Positions 28,487-41,182 are shown, counted from the first letter of the stretch. The stretch is DNA of 64,000 nt from Sthenelais limicola (GCA_942159475.1 OW804094.1:18705067-18769066), one strand, 5' to 3'. Made by a program: numbers and translations. The notes: generated by a model not told the origin, from the letters alone.

Positions 28487-29890
28487 TATATCATATATTT
28501 ACAAGGAACATGTGATACATAAAACCTTTCCGGTATATATACATAATATTTGTACATATTTTCCTCTTCTTTTCTCTGTAAAATGCGAAATAAGAAACTT
28601 TGCATTCCTCAAAAGTACCGATGTCTCTGTGAAGAGGAGGAAAAGAAGAGAAATGTTTAATTTGAATGTTTATGCTTATAATTGTTGTTGTTATGTGTTA
28701 ATGGTACTATTGTTATTCTTATTAGCGTTTGATTAGATATTCCCAGGCTATTGCACAAGGGCATTGGGCACTCATTGCATTCCGACCAACCCTACATTTA
28801 AAATACAGTCTAGGCCCAAAGATGAGAGAGTCCCTTCAAACAGAGGGAAAGCCTCAAGCCTCAATCCGCAAGGTACCATTATAATTCCGTTAAGACTGCA
28901 ATTCTCTATCCAAATGAATTCCACCTTGAAAAAGATGTTGTTGGTTTGAGAAGAAGACGTATCAGAATGTGTAGACGGTTAGGGCAAACCCTCAGATCAG
29001 ATAAGAGTTGTATATATATATATAAAACTTTTATTCACGATCTTCACATGCAATTAAGACGGTACAATCAAGAATAGGGCGGAGCCTCACAGCAGTGATC
29101 TTCCATGGTGGCCCTTGGAAAATGAAATGTAATAAGATAAATGATCCTTAGGTACTAACATCATGATAATACTATAACTTTAACAAAGTGGTGTGATCTT
29201 AGCGGAGAGTATTAATATTAAATGTCAAGCGAAGGTCCATGTAGTGATTTAGCTATAATTTTATATATTTTAAAATCATGTCAGTGATTGGAAGCCTACT
29301 TCGCTAATCGGTTTCCTGACCTAGGATTAGGCGTTCTAATGGAATTATAATGACATTTTGCTGTCTTAATGGAATTATTATACATATCTAGAGTGATTTA
29401 CGCATAGTGCGTATTTCACTAGTAATTTACGTGGGGTTGTCATGGCAACCATCTTGTTTTTTCAACTAAAATTACCGGTAAAATTCTTTATTTATGACTC
29501 GATTTTTTTTCTATATTCATGATTGAAATCATGTATAATAAATCTGTTGGTTTCAGTCGTTCTTTGGTTTCAATCGCTTAGAATAATAATCACACTCCTT
29601 CAACCAACTCGTTAGTTTTTTTTGGACAAAATTTTATTCAGATTTTAACAGACAGTTACATTCTCACAAAAATATAGATAAATTTGTGGTTTTCGTTATG
29701 CCCTGACTTAGTGGACAATTCTTACAAATACGAGAAGATTCTAACTCACATTTCAGCCAAAATATATTTAAAAACTTTTAAGTTATAAAAAGAATAATAA
29801 AAAAAATAAAAAAAAAATATAACGAAGATGATGTATGAAGATACCTGTCTATTAGATATAAACTAATACTATTAACCTTAACCTGTATAT
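28487..29890. other. No gene seen
   Basis: AT-rich sequence with several small ORFs (28512-28736 and 28764-28949) that lack domains. A (TA)n run lies near 29011-29024. Nothing repetitive beyond that is recognised. Confidence 0.5.
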
Positions 29891-29967
29891 TATATTATAT
29901 CATATCATATCATATTGTTTTGTATTGTATTATATTATATTATATTATATTATATTATATTATATTA
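29885..29967. repeat. (TATAT)n / TATCA microsatellite
   Basis: Perfect and near-perfect TATAT and CATAT pentamers over about 80 bp, directly before the 96-bp minisatellite. Confidence 0.9.
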
Positions 29968-29999
29968 GTTGTCAGGGATTCCAGACTGCCCCATTGTCA

Positions 30000-30640
30000 A
30001 TCACCCCAGTATTACGACTGCCTTGTCTCAATACCTCAGTCACTCAAAGTCACTCACAGGGCTGCAACTGTCTTTCTACTTCTATAACCCCAACCAATTG
30101 TCACTTGTTGTTATGAGCTTGTTATGTCTTGTTATGAGCTTACTAGCTCTGTTGACTCAAACCTATTGTCACTCCCAGGGCTATTGCCTTGTCTCATTAG
30201 AGTTATTTCTCCAATCCATGGTCACTCACAGGACTACTATTATCTCTGTCACCCCAACCCATAGTCACTCTCAGGGCTATTGCCTTGTCTCATTAGAGTT
30301 ATTTCTCCATCCCATGGTCACTCACAGGCCTACTACTATCTCTGTCACCCCAACCCATAGTCACTCTCAGGGCTATTGCCCTGTCTCATTAGAGTTATTT
30401 CTCCATCCCATAGTCACTCTCAGGGCTACTACTATCTCTGTCACCCCAACCCATAGTCACTCTCAGGGCTATTGCCTTGTCTCATTAGAGTTATTTCTCC
30501 AACCCATGGTCACTCACAGGATTACTACTATCTCTGTCACCCCAACCCATAGTCACTCTCAGGACTATTACTATCTCTGTCACCCCAACCCCTGGTCACT
30601 CACTCACAGAGCTACTATTGTCTTGTCTCATTAAATATCT
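30000..30640. repeat. 96-bp minisatellite, about 5 copies
   Basis: Units contain CCAACCCATAGTCACTCTCA, CATTAGAGTTATTTCTCCA and CTACTATCTCTGTCACC. The unit length divides by three, which keeps a 221-codon frame open with a repeating YCLVSLELFL motif. No start context or other protein feature supports a gene. Confidence 0.85.
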
Positions 30641-30705
30641 CTCTCCATCCAAGGGCACCCAAAGGACCACTAATACTTCTACACAAATTGGTAGTATACA
30701 TACTA

Positions 30706-31109
30706 TGTGATGAGTTACAGGAAAATGAGTCACAAGTCGATAAAAAAATCGATTTTGAGATATCAGCATATTTGAGAAGATGAGATCAAGCCGATTCTAA
30801 TGATAGTAAACAGTATAGGACATCTAATAAGTATTTCTATATTTTAAGTTTTATATATTTCTTTTTGAAAAGAAAGTTTACTAATATTTCTGGGTGGACA
30901 TTTACTAGTAAAGTAGCTAAAATACTCTATAGGATGACCTTACAAATGGATATATTCAATACACTGTCCTGAAACTTGGTAAATGTATTCATGCTACAAA
31001 CAGCGTTATGCACCCCAAAAATGAAAAACATTTTGATAAAGATATCCTGTGAATAAAACACCTGAAGAATATCGATTTTGCGACTTGTGACTCATTGCGA
31101 GACATCACA
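30706..31109 (+). repeat. MITE-B copy 9, near full length
   Basis: TGTGATGAGTTACAGG to GACATCACA. A few bases of the right terminal repeat are lost (CTCATTGCGAGACATC). Confidence 0.85.
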
Positions 31110-31482
31110 TATAATATGTGCTAAATATTATTTACGTGCGCAAACTTGAATAATATAAAGAATGCCCCACAACTTGTGCAATAAGCCTTTATTTGAGTTC
31201 CCCCAAGAGATGTGATGGTAGCTAGTATTTAACATTCTACAAACAAATGATGTACAATTACCGTCCCCATTCAGCAACTATTTGCGTATGTATCTTGTAA
31301 AATAATATTATTGATCATGATGAGCGTAAAGAGTGTTTAAACTAACTCAACGTATAATCCACTGATCAAACTACCAAAATATGACTGCAAAAATGTCAAT
31401 AGTGTGCGTTACCAAATTATGTGTTGAAATATTGGGAATATGGAAGTTAGGAACAGGTTTCTAACATTGATAAATCCCCTTT

Positions 31483-31686
31483 AAGGGTGGTCTCCACTGG
31501 CTGCGGTAAGCTCTGCGGTAAGCCTTGCAATGGTTTGTGCTGGTTCTGTAGGTGGTGAGGAATGACGAGGTCCTTACCTACATGGTCAGTCAATGATGTA
31601 GGCCGGACCTCGCCACTCCTCAACAACACAGCACCATCACAAGGCTTACCGCAGAGCTTATCGCAGCCAGTGGAGACCACCCTTTA
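31483..31686. repeat. Fold-back element with TTAA-like flanks
   Basis: Left arm AAGGGTGGTCTCCACTGGCT and right arm AGCCAGTGGAGACCACCCTT. Arms of about 45 bp also include GCGGTAAGC and GCTTACCGC. The flank TTTAA/TTTAT suggests a TTAA-type target. Confidence 0.85.
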
Positions 31687-32061
31687 TAAGCTATATCCCT
31701 ATATTTATTTGAGTTCAGTAAATGACGTGCCTTTACCAAATAATTCTGATTCTGATTTAAATCAGATTGTATTCTACTAATCTATATTCCCCACATATTA
31801 ATTAAACATATATGAATCAGCCTAATTAATTTCGTCTACAATTATGAATATAGAAAATATTGTCAATGAAATCCTCATACAATCGAATTAACGTTGCTTG
31901 ACTATTGAAGTTACTTTAAGAGGTCTAAATCGTTCCTCAATTATCTAGGTCTTTGTAATATCTCTTGCTAGGTATAGGTAAGGGATAGTTTATATTTGAA
32001 AAACAAATTTGGTGATATGGTGATTAGTTTAAACATTCGCGCCAAAGTATTTTTCATGTAC

Positions 32062-32295
32062 TGGGTCAGATTTTCAGAAAATGTACAATTGGCAGCTGTA
32101 CACATTTAATCAATTCTGCTAGATTCTGCTGCAATTTGGTCAATACTAGATTTCGAGTATATTCGGCATTGCATTGATTCTAGCAATCCGTTTGGTTAGG
32201 TTGAACTGAATTTTTAAGTTTATTTTCGTCTGAAATGTGGGTTATTTCAGAGAATTGGTGAAGGTGAATTGTACATTTTCTGGCGACTTGACCCA
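32062..32295 (+). repeat. MITE-A copy 14
   Basis: Left TGGGTCAGATTTTC, right GGCGACTTGACCCA, intermediate between the two end types. Confidence 0.86.
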
Positions 32296-32654
32296 TATAT
32301 ATAAATGGTCATTTACAGCTGTACTGCTCTACTTGGTATTTGAAATGAACCTTAGCTCCATGAAATAGGTTATTTAATTATGCATTTATTATTTCTTCAC
32401 ACAAATTCGATCAATAAGATAACCATACTTGTATGTATGTATATTGTTTATTTCCGAAGACAGTACATGATAAAAATATAGATAATTTACATCGGAAATG
32501 GGTCAGTCCTCTTCTGTGGCAGCCACAGCTCTTCCAGAGGGTCCCTTAGACTAGACTTTTAAGTTACAATTTACGGTATACTTACATCAACTCAGTAATT
32601 TTTGTGTTTTCTACATATGATAAAGCAATGTGTGACACAATCAATTGTCTAAAT

Positions 32655-32760
32655 GGCCCAGTCCACTAAGCTGATTCTCATGCGATTCTCGCAGAATTTA
32701 GTGCAAAAGAGTCCTCTGCGGCGCAAATTCGCATGAGAATCGGCTTGGTGGACTAGGCCC
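32655..32760. repeat. Fold-back MITE-D copy 1 (106 bp)
   Basis: GGCCCAGTCCACTAAGCTGA at the left and TTGGTGGACTAGGCCC at the right pair almost fully, with a spacer of about 30 bp. Second copy at 49189-49296. Confidence 0.88.
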
Positions 32761-32862
32761 TTAATTCATTAGACTTGACATGTGAGAGGTTGTTAAATAC
32801 ACCAATTGATGGTTTCCATTGTACAACATTGTTTCCATAGAACAAGAGCCATGTGTGATACT

Positions 32863-33222
32863 AGTGTCCAATAGGGGAGTTGCATGTCTCACTGTGCATG
32901 TCTGTCACAGTGCATGCTGGGACGGATTCAGGTCAAGTCTGACATACAAATATTTGGCAACATTTTTATCAAAAATTGAAAAATTGTTTTCATCAATATC
33001 AGAGCTTCTATAAATGATCTATGAAAACCAAATGCATGATGGGAAAGGTGAAGTCAAGTGTTATGGAAATATGTATAATACATGGATATTGATATTAGAA
33101 CATTGATAAATATTCCATGCAGAACATGACATGTTTTCTATAGATTTTAGACTGTACCATTACTCCCATAATTCCATGCGAATCAAGATTCAACATGGCG
33201 GCTATGCAACTCCCCAATTCAA
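32863..33222 (-). repeat. MITE-C copy 2
   Basis: CAATAGGGGAGTTGCATGTC at one end and GGCGGCTATGCAACTCCCC at the other. The internal GCATGATGGGAAAG and TTTGGCAACATTTTTATC blocks match copies 1 and 3. Confidence 0.82.
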
Positions 33223-33224
33223 AT

Positions 33225-34180
33225 ATCAAGTTTTGGAGTAATCAGATAAGATAACTATAGGCAAACACAATGGCAAATACGTATATAATGTGTGTATATA
33301 TGAGTTATTTTAATTGATTAATAATTAATTATTAATTAATACAGCATTGTATGCATTGTGCTTGTTGCAAACTGGTGATATTTCTGAGGTATTGATATTT
33401 TCTCTCATACTTCCCCTTCTTACGATATGATGATTGATACTTAAAGCTAAATGCCAGTGTTTAATAATCATGGAATTGTTCTAAATCTTTGGATTTAGAA
33501 AGAATATGGTTGTAGGAACCTCAAAAGCCCCCAAAAGCATATGTCATTGGATTAGTTTTTATTTCAGGGACCGCTGAAATTTATGACTGTTCTAAGCCTA
33601 TATGGGTAAAACAGGTATTTTCTGCATTTTCTCCAATAGCAAACAATTGAATCATACGATTTTTAAAAAAAATTGCATATGCATAGCTGACATGTTATTC
33701 TACCCTCCCAATTAAAAATGATAAGGGGTCATTGAACTAAAAAGAAAGTTATTCAGCTGAACTTGTACCACGATGAGTTTCCCCCCATTGAAACCAATAG
33801 TGAATGTAAGTAAACTTCACTCATCCCTAAAACACAAAATAATAGCATCTTGTCTGTTTTGCTTTTTTTTTATTCCCCGAACCATAATCTTTCTCAAGAC
33901 GAAGTTTGAACAAAATATTGTGCCTGCTATTGTTTCATGCATTAGTTCCTTAAATTCCCACCTGCGGCAGTGCTGAGGATGCTGGCATTTACCATTAAAT
34001 ATCCCCCTATTAATAATCTATTGTTCGCATTTCATTTCCTGTTTGGCCTCTACCGATTCCTTTAGAGGATTGTGATTCCATTTATATAGATCATGGTGAT
34101 TTAATCCGAATAAAAGACTGAAAAATCTACAAGTGTATTTTGTCTTCTTTTCCTATGCTGGTAACGGTGGTCTAGTCATA
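33225..34180. other. No gene seen
   Basis: AT-rich. The 67-codon ORF at 33773-33976 has no supporting feature. No repeat family of this window occurs here. Confidence 0.5.
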
Positions 34181-34182
34181 TA

Positions 34183-34591
34183 TGTGATGTGTTTCAGGAA
34201 AATGAGTCATAAGTCGCAAAAAATAGATTTTGAGGAATCATTATATTTGAAAAGATGAGACCAAGCGGATTGTAATGGTAATAAACAGTCTAATAATCTA
34301 ATAAGTATTTCTAGATTCTACATTTGATATTTTCATTTTTGAAACAAAAGGTTCCAATATTTCTCGGGGGCAATAAACAGTAATGAAACTAAATATACTC
34401 CATACGAGGACCTTTAAAACGAAAGGATATATTAGATACATTGTCCTGACATTTGATACATCGATTGATATACCTATGAGTGATAAACTCTCCAATAATC
34501 AGAACATTCCAATGAAATGATCTTGTAAAATAAACACTTTGTAAAATACCATTTTTGCGACTTGTGACTCATTTCCCTGAAACACATCACA
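34183..34591 (+). repeat. MITE-B copy 10, full length (409 bp)
   Basis: Consensus-like ends. It is followed by TA and then directly by copy 11 in the same orientation. Confidence 0.9.
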
Positions 34592-34593
34592 TA

Positions 34594-35239
34594 TGCGATG
34601 TGTTGCCGGAAAATGAGTCACAAGTCGCAAGAAATTGGATTTTGAGATACCATCATAATTGGAAAGATGAGATCAAGCAGATTCCAATGATAGTAAACAG
34701 TTGGACATCTAAGAAGTACTTCTATTTTTGAAGTTTGATATTTAAATTTTGAAAAACCTTTTTTGCAATACTTTTGTAAATACTTTAGTAAAGTAGCTAA
34801 ATATACCCTATATGGGTCAGATTTTCAGAAAATGTACAATACAACTTCACCAATTCTCTCAAATAACCCAAATTCCAGACGAGAATAAAGTTCAAAATAT
34901 AGTTCAACCTAACCAAACAGATTGCTAGAATCAATGCAGTGCCGAATATACTCGAATTTACCTAGTATTGACCAAATTGCAGCCTAATTTAGCAGAATGA
35001 ATTAAATGTGTAGAGCTGACAATTGTACATTTTCTGAAAATCTGACCCATATGATGATCTTGAAAATGCAAGGATATGTTAGATACGCAGCCTTGAAAGT
35101 TGGTACATGTATTCCTACAACTCAATGCGTTGAATTCTCCAAAATTGAAAACTTTTCCACTAAGAAATCTTGTGAATGAAACTCTTTGAAAAATATCAAT
35201 TTTGCGACTTGTGACTCATTTTTGTTCAACACATCACAT
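34594..35239 (+). repeat. MITE-B copy 11, split by MITE-A copy 15
   Basis: Left half to TAGCTAAATATACCC, right half from TGATGATCTTGAAAATGC to CAACACATCACA. When the 239-bp insert is set aside, the order of MITE-B segments is uninterrupted. Confidence 0.88.
34813..35049 (-). repeat. MITE-A copy 15, nested (237 bp)
   Basis: Inserted in MITE-B with TA on both sides (34811-34812 and 35050-35051). This defines the exact ends of the family. Confidence 0.93.
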
Positions 35240-35263
35240 ATAGGGAATACCCTGGCTCATATA

Positions 35264-35500
35264 TGGGTCAGGTTTTCAGAAAATGTACAATTCACCTTCA
35301 CATATCCTCTCAAATAACCCACATTTGAGACAAAGATGAGCTTCAAAATGCAGTTTAACATAACAGAACTGATACTTTAAATCAATGCGATACTCAATAT
35401 ACTCAGATATACTCAGTATTCACCATTTTTCAGCCTAATATAGGAGAATTTCCTAAATGTGTAGAGCTGCCAATTGTACATTTTCTGAAAATCTGACCCA
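35264..35500 (-). repeat. MITE-A copy 16, full length (237 bp)
   Basis: Flanked by TATA on both sides. Left end TGGGTCAGGTTTTC. Confidence 0.9.
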
Positions 35501-36340
35501 TATACTGGAGGCGTGCCTGGTGGTGCTAACCAGAACCACACCCTATAGTGGGTGAGTTGTTAAGTGCATAAAATAGGCTGTTTACTTCAGATCATGCTAT
35601 AAATGTCCCCTTTGGTTTGAAGGTAGCCAAAGGTCATAGAAACAAATTTATCCAAAGACACAAGTGAGAAAATATATGGGTTACCATAAGCAAGAGTCAA
35701 TATTTTTTTTGTTCTTACAAAAAAAAACGGTTTTCAGTTTCCAATTTCTACACTTTTGTTGGGAATGTCACCAAACTTAGGGATAATAATGGTATTCATG
35801 AGGGCTATAACCAGGCACCTGGTGGTAAACCCCCTACACATGTACAGTGAGTAAACATCCCGCCTGCACTGTGCGCGTCACCGTATTCGCGCGATACGAA
35901 ATTGGATACGAATTACCGGTCCCCACTTTTGATACGATTTTTTCCGTCTCAGCGTATTCACGCAGCGTTTTTCGTATCGGTGATTCGTGCAGCGTTTTTC
36001 ATTCAGGGGGGGGGGGGCGGTGATGACGCTAGTTTTCACACTTGTGTCGCCCGTGAATGCTTGCATAGACAAGGATGGGAGTGGGGAGGACGGGGTGGGG
36101 GTGGGGTGTATAGGTAGCTTGCTATTATTCATGATTTATTAGGATGTATTAGGCCTGGGTTATCAGATCGATCATTACTGATTTTATTTCTTTAAATATT
36201 TGTGTGAGGAGTAACATATTTTATTTTCCCTCAGATAATCATCATTTCTTCATTTTCTTTTCAAAGGTTCTCCTTGATCTCAAAGGTTCTCCTTAATCTC
36301 CAGCTTCTGCAAAGAAAAAATTGACACATAACATATTGTA
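35501..36340. other. No gene seen; GC-richer island with poly-G
   Basis: 35871-36110 has CpG-containing sequence with TACGATTTTTTCCGTCTC and TATCGGTGATTC words and an 11-12 bp poly-G at about 36006. A loosely similar patch with poly-G lies at 37640-37880. A shared degenerate repeat is possible but not proven. Confidence 0.35.
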
Positions 36341-36347
36341 ATATAAC

Positions 36348-36420
36348 AAAATGAGAGTAACAAATCGCAAAATTGATATTTTCCAAAGTGATTTATTCAC
36401 AAGATTTCCTTTTCACAACT
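36348..36420 (-). repeat. MITE-B left-end fragment
   Basis: AAAATGAGAGTAACAAATCGC, then TGATATTTTCCAAAGTGATTTATTCACAAGAT. The rest is absent. Confidence 0.6.
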
Positions 36421-37039
36421 TATGTTACATATATAAGAGGCCCTAGCTCCTGTAGCTCCAAGCGTCTGCATGTCTGACCTTTGGCTTGGTGTAGTCAGTC
36501 AGCTGGAACAGTGCTTGCGACAGGTGTCTGCTACAGCCTACACTACTGCAGGCTTGCTAAATTAACGGTTTTTTCACCTGGCATTAGAAAGATTTAAAAT
36601 CCAACATTAATAGTTAAATAGCTCTTACCTACACTTTCAGTATGGCTGGCGTTTGCCCACATCACTATCCTATCCTGTCAGACATGTTCTACGCAATAAC
36701 AAATGGTACAGGATAAAGGATAAGGATAAAGATACTATACCACTTTAGAATCAATTTGATGAGATTCTGGGAGGTTTTTTTTCTCTATAGAATCGCGCCT
36801 ACGACTTCAGCCTCGAGAGATCAGTGGTCGGCCGGATCTATAGTTCCCTGTCACTTCCGTCGGCCAGCCAAGCGGTGACCGTATTCGAACGTTGATATAA
36901 AAAAAAACGGGACCTTGTATAAAGACGAAATCTTCAGGACATCTTAATCAATATGATTTTTTATGATATCTGAAATCTTGTTGTTATCCCATTATTCCTT
37001 CATAGAGAAATGTTAGTAGGAACGTCGCAAAAATGAAAA

Positions 37040-37118
37040 AAAAAGCTGCCCGGGCGAGCCTCAAACTCCTATTCCTAGGCACTGAAGGCGAAGGCTCTGC
37101 CACTGAGCTATGCATGTT
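37040..37118 (-). other. tRNA-derived sequence (pseudogene or SINE head)
   Basis: On the minus strand TAGCTCAGTGGCAGAGC is a good A box with a D-arm. GAGTTTGAGGCTC is a plausible but degenerate B box, and a T9 run follows like a Pol III terminator. The acceptor stem and T stem do not pair properly, so it is not called as a tRNA. Confidence 0.4.
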
Positions 37119-37647
37119 GGTTATGGGAAGATGACAGAATTTGCCTATTTATATGAGAAAGGCAGACGCATGCAAAGTGCTGGAAAGTGGCCAAGATTGT
37201 TTATTCTACAGTTGTACTGACAACGGCCTTATGAAAGAAGGTTTGTCTATCTTTTTTTCTCTCCCATGAAGTGAATCTCATCAAATCTCATCTAAAAGCA
37301 ATAATTCCCTTGGTTTTTTCTGCTCGTGGGTATTGTAGCCTGGGGGAAGTTCTCGGGCTTGTATAACAGCATCTATTACAATTATAGAATGGGGAAGTTT
37401 ATATATCACTACATCAGTTATCCGCTCCATTCTGTCTATTATTCTTATACCTTCTCTATGAGTCTATCCCCAGATGATACATGTAGCATGTATTTATAAA
37501 GGGTTGAAAGGTGGTAAAATTGCAAATAAAACGAAGTATAGCCTCCCATGTTTGCAAGTGAACCTTCTCATGTGAACTGCCACTGCCAATTGAGCCTTTT
37601 GGGGAGTCCTGTGTTACCGGTGGCGGCGCTGTCAGCGCTAAAGCCTA

Positions 37648-37680
37648 CTAGACGGGGAGGCGGGGGGGGGGGGGAGGGGT
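37648..37680. repeat. Poly-G tract
   Basis: G-rich run (GGCGGGGGGGGGGGGGGAGG) between CpG-containing flanks. A potential G-quadruplex. Confidence 0.7.
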
Positions 37681-37959
37681 GGAATGATGCCACACCCCCA
37701 CGAGCTATTACACAATACGAAAAACGCAACGCAAATACGGAGCATATCAAATTTCGTCTCCGTGATTCAAATGACTGCTTTTCGTCTCAGAAGTTCGCGC
37801 AATTTTGTCACCACACTTCACCAGTAGCGTTCGCGGTGCTCTGTAGACAAACAACGTCTCAATGAAGACGAAAAAACTTGTCGCTCTGTATCGCCCGGGT
37901 ACGGCGGGCGGGAGAGTGTGGAATACTTTAAGTCCTGCCCCATGATGAAAATGAATATG

Positions 37960-38108
37960 AAAATGAATATGTATTTGGCATCGAGTTGATTCAAGAGATG
38001 TGTTTGGTTATGTTGAATTTGTGTTTTGAGTCTCATTTGTGTATCAAATCCGGGTTATTCGGAACGGTTTCTGAAGGTGAATTGTGCATTTTCTGGAAAT
38101 GTCACCCA
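37960..38108 (+). repeat. MITE-A copy 17, right part
   Basis: From TTGGCATCGAGTTGATTCA to GGAAATGTCACCCA, with TCACCC-type end. Closest to copy 26 (GAGTCTCATTTGTGTAT). Confidence 0.75.
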
Positions 38109-38112
38109 TATG

Positions 38113-38513
38113 TGTGATGAGTCGTAAATGAGTCGTAAGTCGCAAAAAATGTGTTTTGAGATATCATCATATTTGAAAAGATGAACTCAAGCCGATTCAA
38201 ATCATAGTAAACATCAAGGACATCTAAGTAGTGTTTCTATATTATAAGTTTGATATCTTTATTTTTGAAAAAAAATTTATTGATATTTTTGGGTGGATAA
38301 TTACTAATAAAGTACCTAAATATACTTGATGACCTTAAAAATGCATAAAATATTCAATACATAGCCTTGAACTCTCGTACATATATTAATATCGCTAGCA
38401 GCATTAATAACTCCAAAAATTAGAATATTCCAACAAAGATATCTTCTGAGTAAACCACTTTGAAAAATATCAATTTTGCGACTTATGACTCATTTTCCTG
38501 AAACTCATCACAT
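38113..38513 (+). repeat. MITE-B copy 12
   Basis: The left end has a small duplication (TGAGTCGTAAATGAGTCGTA). The right end reads TCCTGAAACTCATCACA. Confidence 0.85.
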
Positions 38514-38963
38514 ATAACAGCAGGAAAAGAAAAAGAATCATCAAACGGTTTGCACAGTCAACATAGAATGAAGGACTTGTTTCGTGCAGTGAGCGAACCA
38601 ATGTTCGTTCGTACAGGGGCACCTCTAGTGATAAGATGTTGTACCAACCCCTTGCGGGAAGGCTGCGCACTAGGGCACGAAGATCCACCACACCATGCAG
38701 AGAACAATATTGGAATATAAACTTTTTTTTGTGTTGTATCGTCATAAAGTATTAAATAGAGAGAATGGAACGAGGTGCTAGTAATTGAATATTTATTGGA
38801 CGAGATTGCATACATACCATAGACAAATATCGATACATAAACCTTTCTTTTTGGTTTTGAATCGTCATGAATTCTAAAAGCTAAAAGAAAATTCGAATTT
38901 TCATTGTACACTTACGATAAAAATATTCTTATTGCACTCCACCTCTCAAGTAGAATGCACATA

Positions 38964-40940
38964 TGTGATGTGTTTCAGGAAAATGAGTCACAAGTCACAA
39001 AATATATATTTTGAGATATCATCATATTTGAAAAGAGGAGATCAAGTCTATTCCAATTATAGTAAACACTAGGACACCTTATAAGTATTTCTATTTTAGA
39101 GTTTGATATTTTTATTTTTGAAAATATAATAAAGCTGTTTACAATATATTTCTAATGTAGTAACGTTACCCTTTTCTCAGCTTGAACTGAAAATATTGGG
39201 ATTCAGCTGAATAGAACTTCTAACTAAAAATAATATCATCATATAATATCATAATATCTCCTATCCAGCTCACGGTGGACGATAGAGACCAGAACGTTGA
39301 ATCTGCATTCCCAACTATCTTCATAAAGATTGTCCTCTCCTATTCGCTTTGATATTAACCTTTTAATTTTAACCAAATGATGCATGACACTCAGGATAAA
39401 GCGACAAATGAATAGGTGTATGTGTCTCTGTGTCAATGTATCCATCTTTATAATCCAAGGAACAAGAGCTATGCCGTGCCTAAGTGCTGGACTTGACAGA
39501 ACCTTGAATAGACTGGTGCCAAACTGCATATTATATGTGATATGTTTCACGAAAATGAGTCATAAGTGGCAAAAAATAGATTTTGAGATACTATTATATT
39601 TGAAACGATGAGATCAAGCCGATTCCAATGATAGTAAACAGTCTAATAATCTTATAAGTATTTCTAGATTTTAAGTTTGATATTTTCGTTTTTGAAAAAA
39701 AAAAGTTTCCAATATTTCTGGGGGTCAATAAACAGTAAAGTAACTAATGTAGTCCATATGAGGACCTTTAAAACGAAAGGACATATTACATAGATTGTCA
39801 TGGAATTTAATACATCAATTGACATAACTATAAGTAACAAACTCCCAACAAACTCCCAACTATCTTCATAAAGATTGTCCTCTCCTATTCGCTTTGATAT
39901 TAACCTTTTAATTTTAACCAAATGATGCATGACACTCAGGATAAAGCGACAAATGAATAGGTGTATGTGTCTCTGTGTCAATGTATCCATCTTTATAATC
40001 CAAGGAACAAGAGCTATGCCGTGCCTAAGTGCTGGACTTGACAGAACCTTGAATAGACTGGTGCCAAACTGCATATTATATGTGATATGTTTCACGAAAA
40101 TGAGTCATAAGTGGCAAAAAATAGATTTTGAGATACTATTATATTTGAAACGATGAGATCAAGCCGATTCCAATGATAGTAAACAGTCTAATAATCTTAT
40201 AAGTATTTCTAGATTTTAAGTTTGATATTTTCGTTTTTGAAAAAAAAAAGTTTCCAATATTTCTGGGGGTCAATAAACAGTAAAGTAACTAATGTAAACT
40301 TTATAACTTTAAAACGAAAGGACATATTACATAGATTGTCATGGAATTTAATACATCAATTGACATAACTATAAGTAACAAACTCCCCAAAAATCAGAAC
40401 ACTCCAATACTGTGATTTTGTGGAAAAAACACTTTGAAAAATATCAATTTTGCGACTTATGACTCATTTTCCTGAAACACATCACATATGTGATGTGTTT
40501 CAGGAAAATGAGTCACAAGTCACAAAATATAGATTTTGAGATATCAACATATTTGAAAAGAGGAGATCAAGTCTATTCCAATTATAGTAAACACTAGGAC
40601 ACCTAATAAGTATTTCCATATTTAGAGTTTGATATTTTTATTTTTGAAAATATAATAAAGCCGTTTACAATATATTTCTAATGTAGTAACGTTACCTTTT
40701 CTCAGCTTGAACTGAAAATATTGGGATTCAGCTGAATAGAACTTCTAACTAAAAATAATATCATCATATAATATCATAATATCTCCTATCCAGCTCACGG
40801 TGGACGATAGAGATCAGAACGTTGACTCTGCATTCCCAACTATCTTCATGAAGCTTGTCTTCTCCTATTTCCTTTGGTATTTGAACCACTGCACTTCAGA
40901 CAGTGTCTTCCACACTCAGGATAAAGCGACAAATAAATAG
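38964..40940. repeat. Compound tandem duplication built on MITE-B pieces
   Basis: Block A (38964-39310) is repeated at 40489-40840. Block B (39311-39855) is repeated in tandem at 39856-40400 with a 545-bp offset. A third, diverged B start follows at 40841. Order A-B-B'-A'-B''. MITE-B parts start at 38964, 39535, 40080 (complete, to 40486) and 40489. The duplicated 103- and 143-codon minus-strand ORFs only reflect the duplication. Confidence 0.85.
40080..40486 (+). repeat. MITE-B copy 15, full length
   Basis: Left TGTGATATGTTTCACG, right CCTGAAACACATCACA. TA follows, then the next MITE-B at 40489. Confidence 0.87.
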
Positions 40941-40945
40941 ATGTA

Positions 40946-41182
40946 GGGGTCAGATTTTCAGAAAATGTACAATTCAACTTCGCCAATCTTCTCAAATAAC
41001 CCAAATTTCAGACGAAAATAAAGTTCAAAATACCGTTCAACCTAACAAAACCGATTGCTAGAATCAATGCAATGCCGAATATACTCGAATTTACCTAGTA
41101 TTGACCAAATTGCAGCCTAATTTAGCGGAATTTACTAAATGTGTACAGCTGCCAATTGTACATTTTCTGAAAATCTGACCCG
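40946..41182 (-). repeat. MITE-A copy 18
   Basis: Left GGGGTCAGATTTTC, right CTGACCCG. Belongs with copies 15, 34, 36 and 37 (TGCCGAATATACTCGAATTTACC core). Confidence 0.87.

Noticed and set aside
29969..30634. 221-codon ORF with repeated YCLVSLELFL
   Set aside because: Product of a 96-bp tandem repeat whose length divides by three; it starts in a microsatellite and has no other coding sign.
37040..37118. Functional tRNA gene
   Set aside because: Acceptor and T stems do not pair and no convincing anticodon arm forms, despite good A-box and T-run.
38470..38911. Overlapping 91- and 117-codon minus-strand ORFs
   Set aside because: They include the end of MITE-B copy 12, and no domain or start context supports them.
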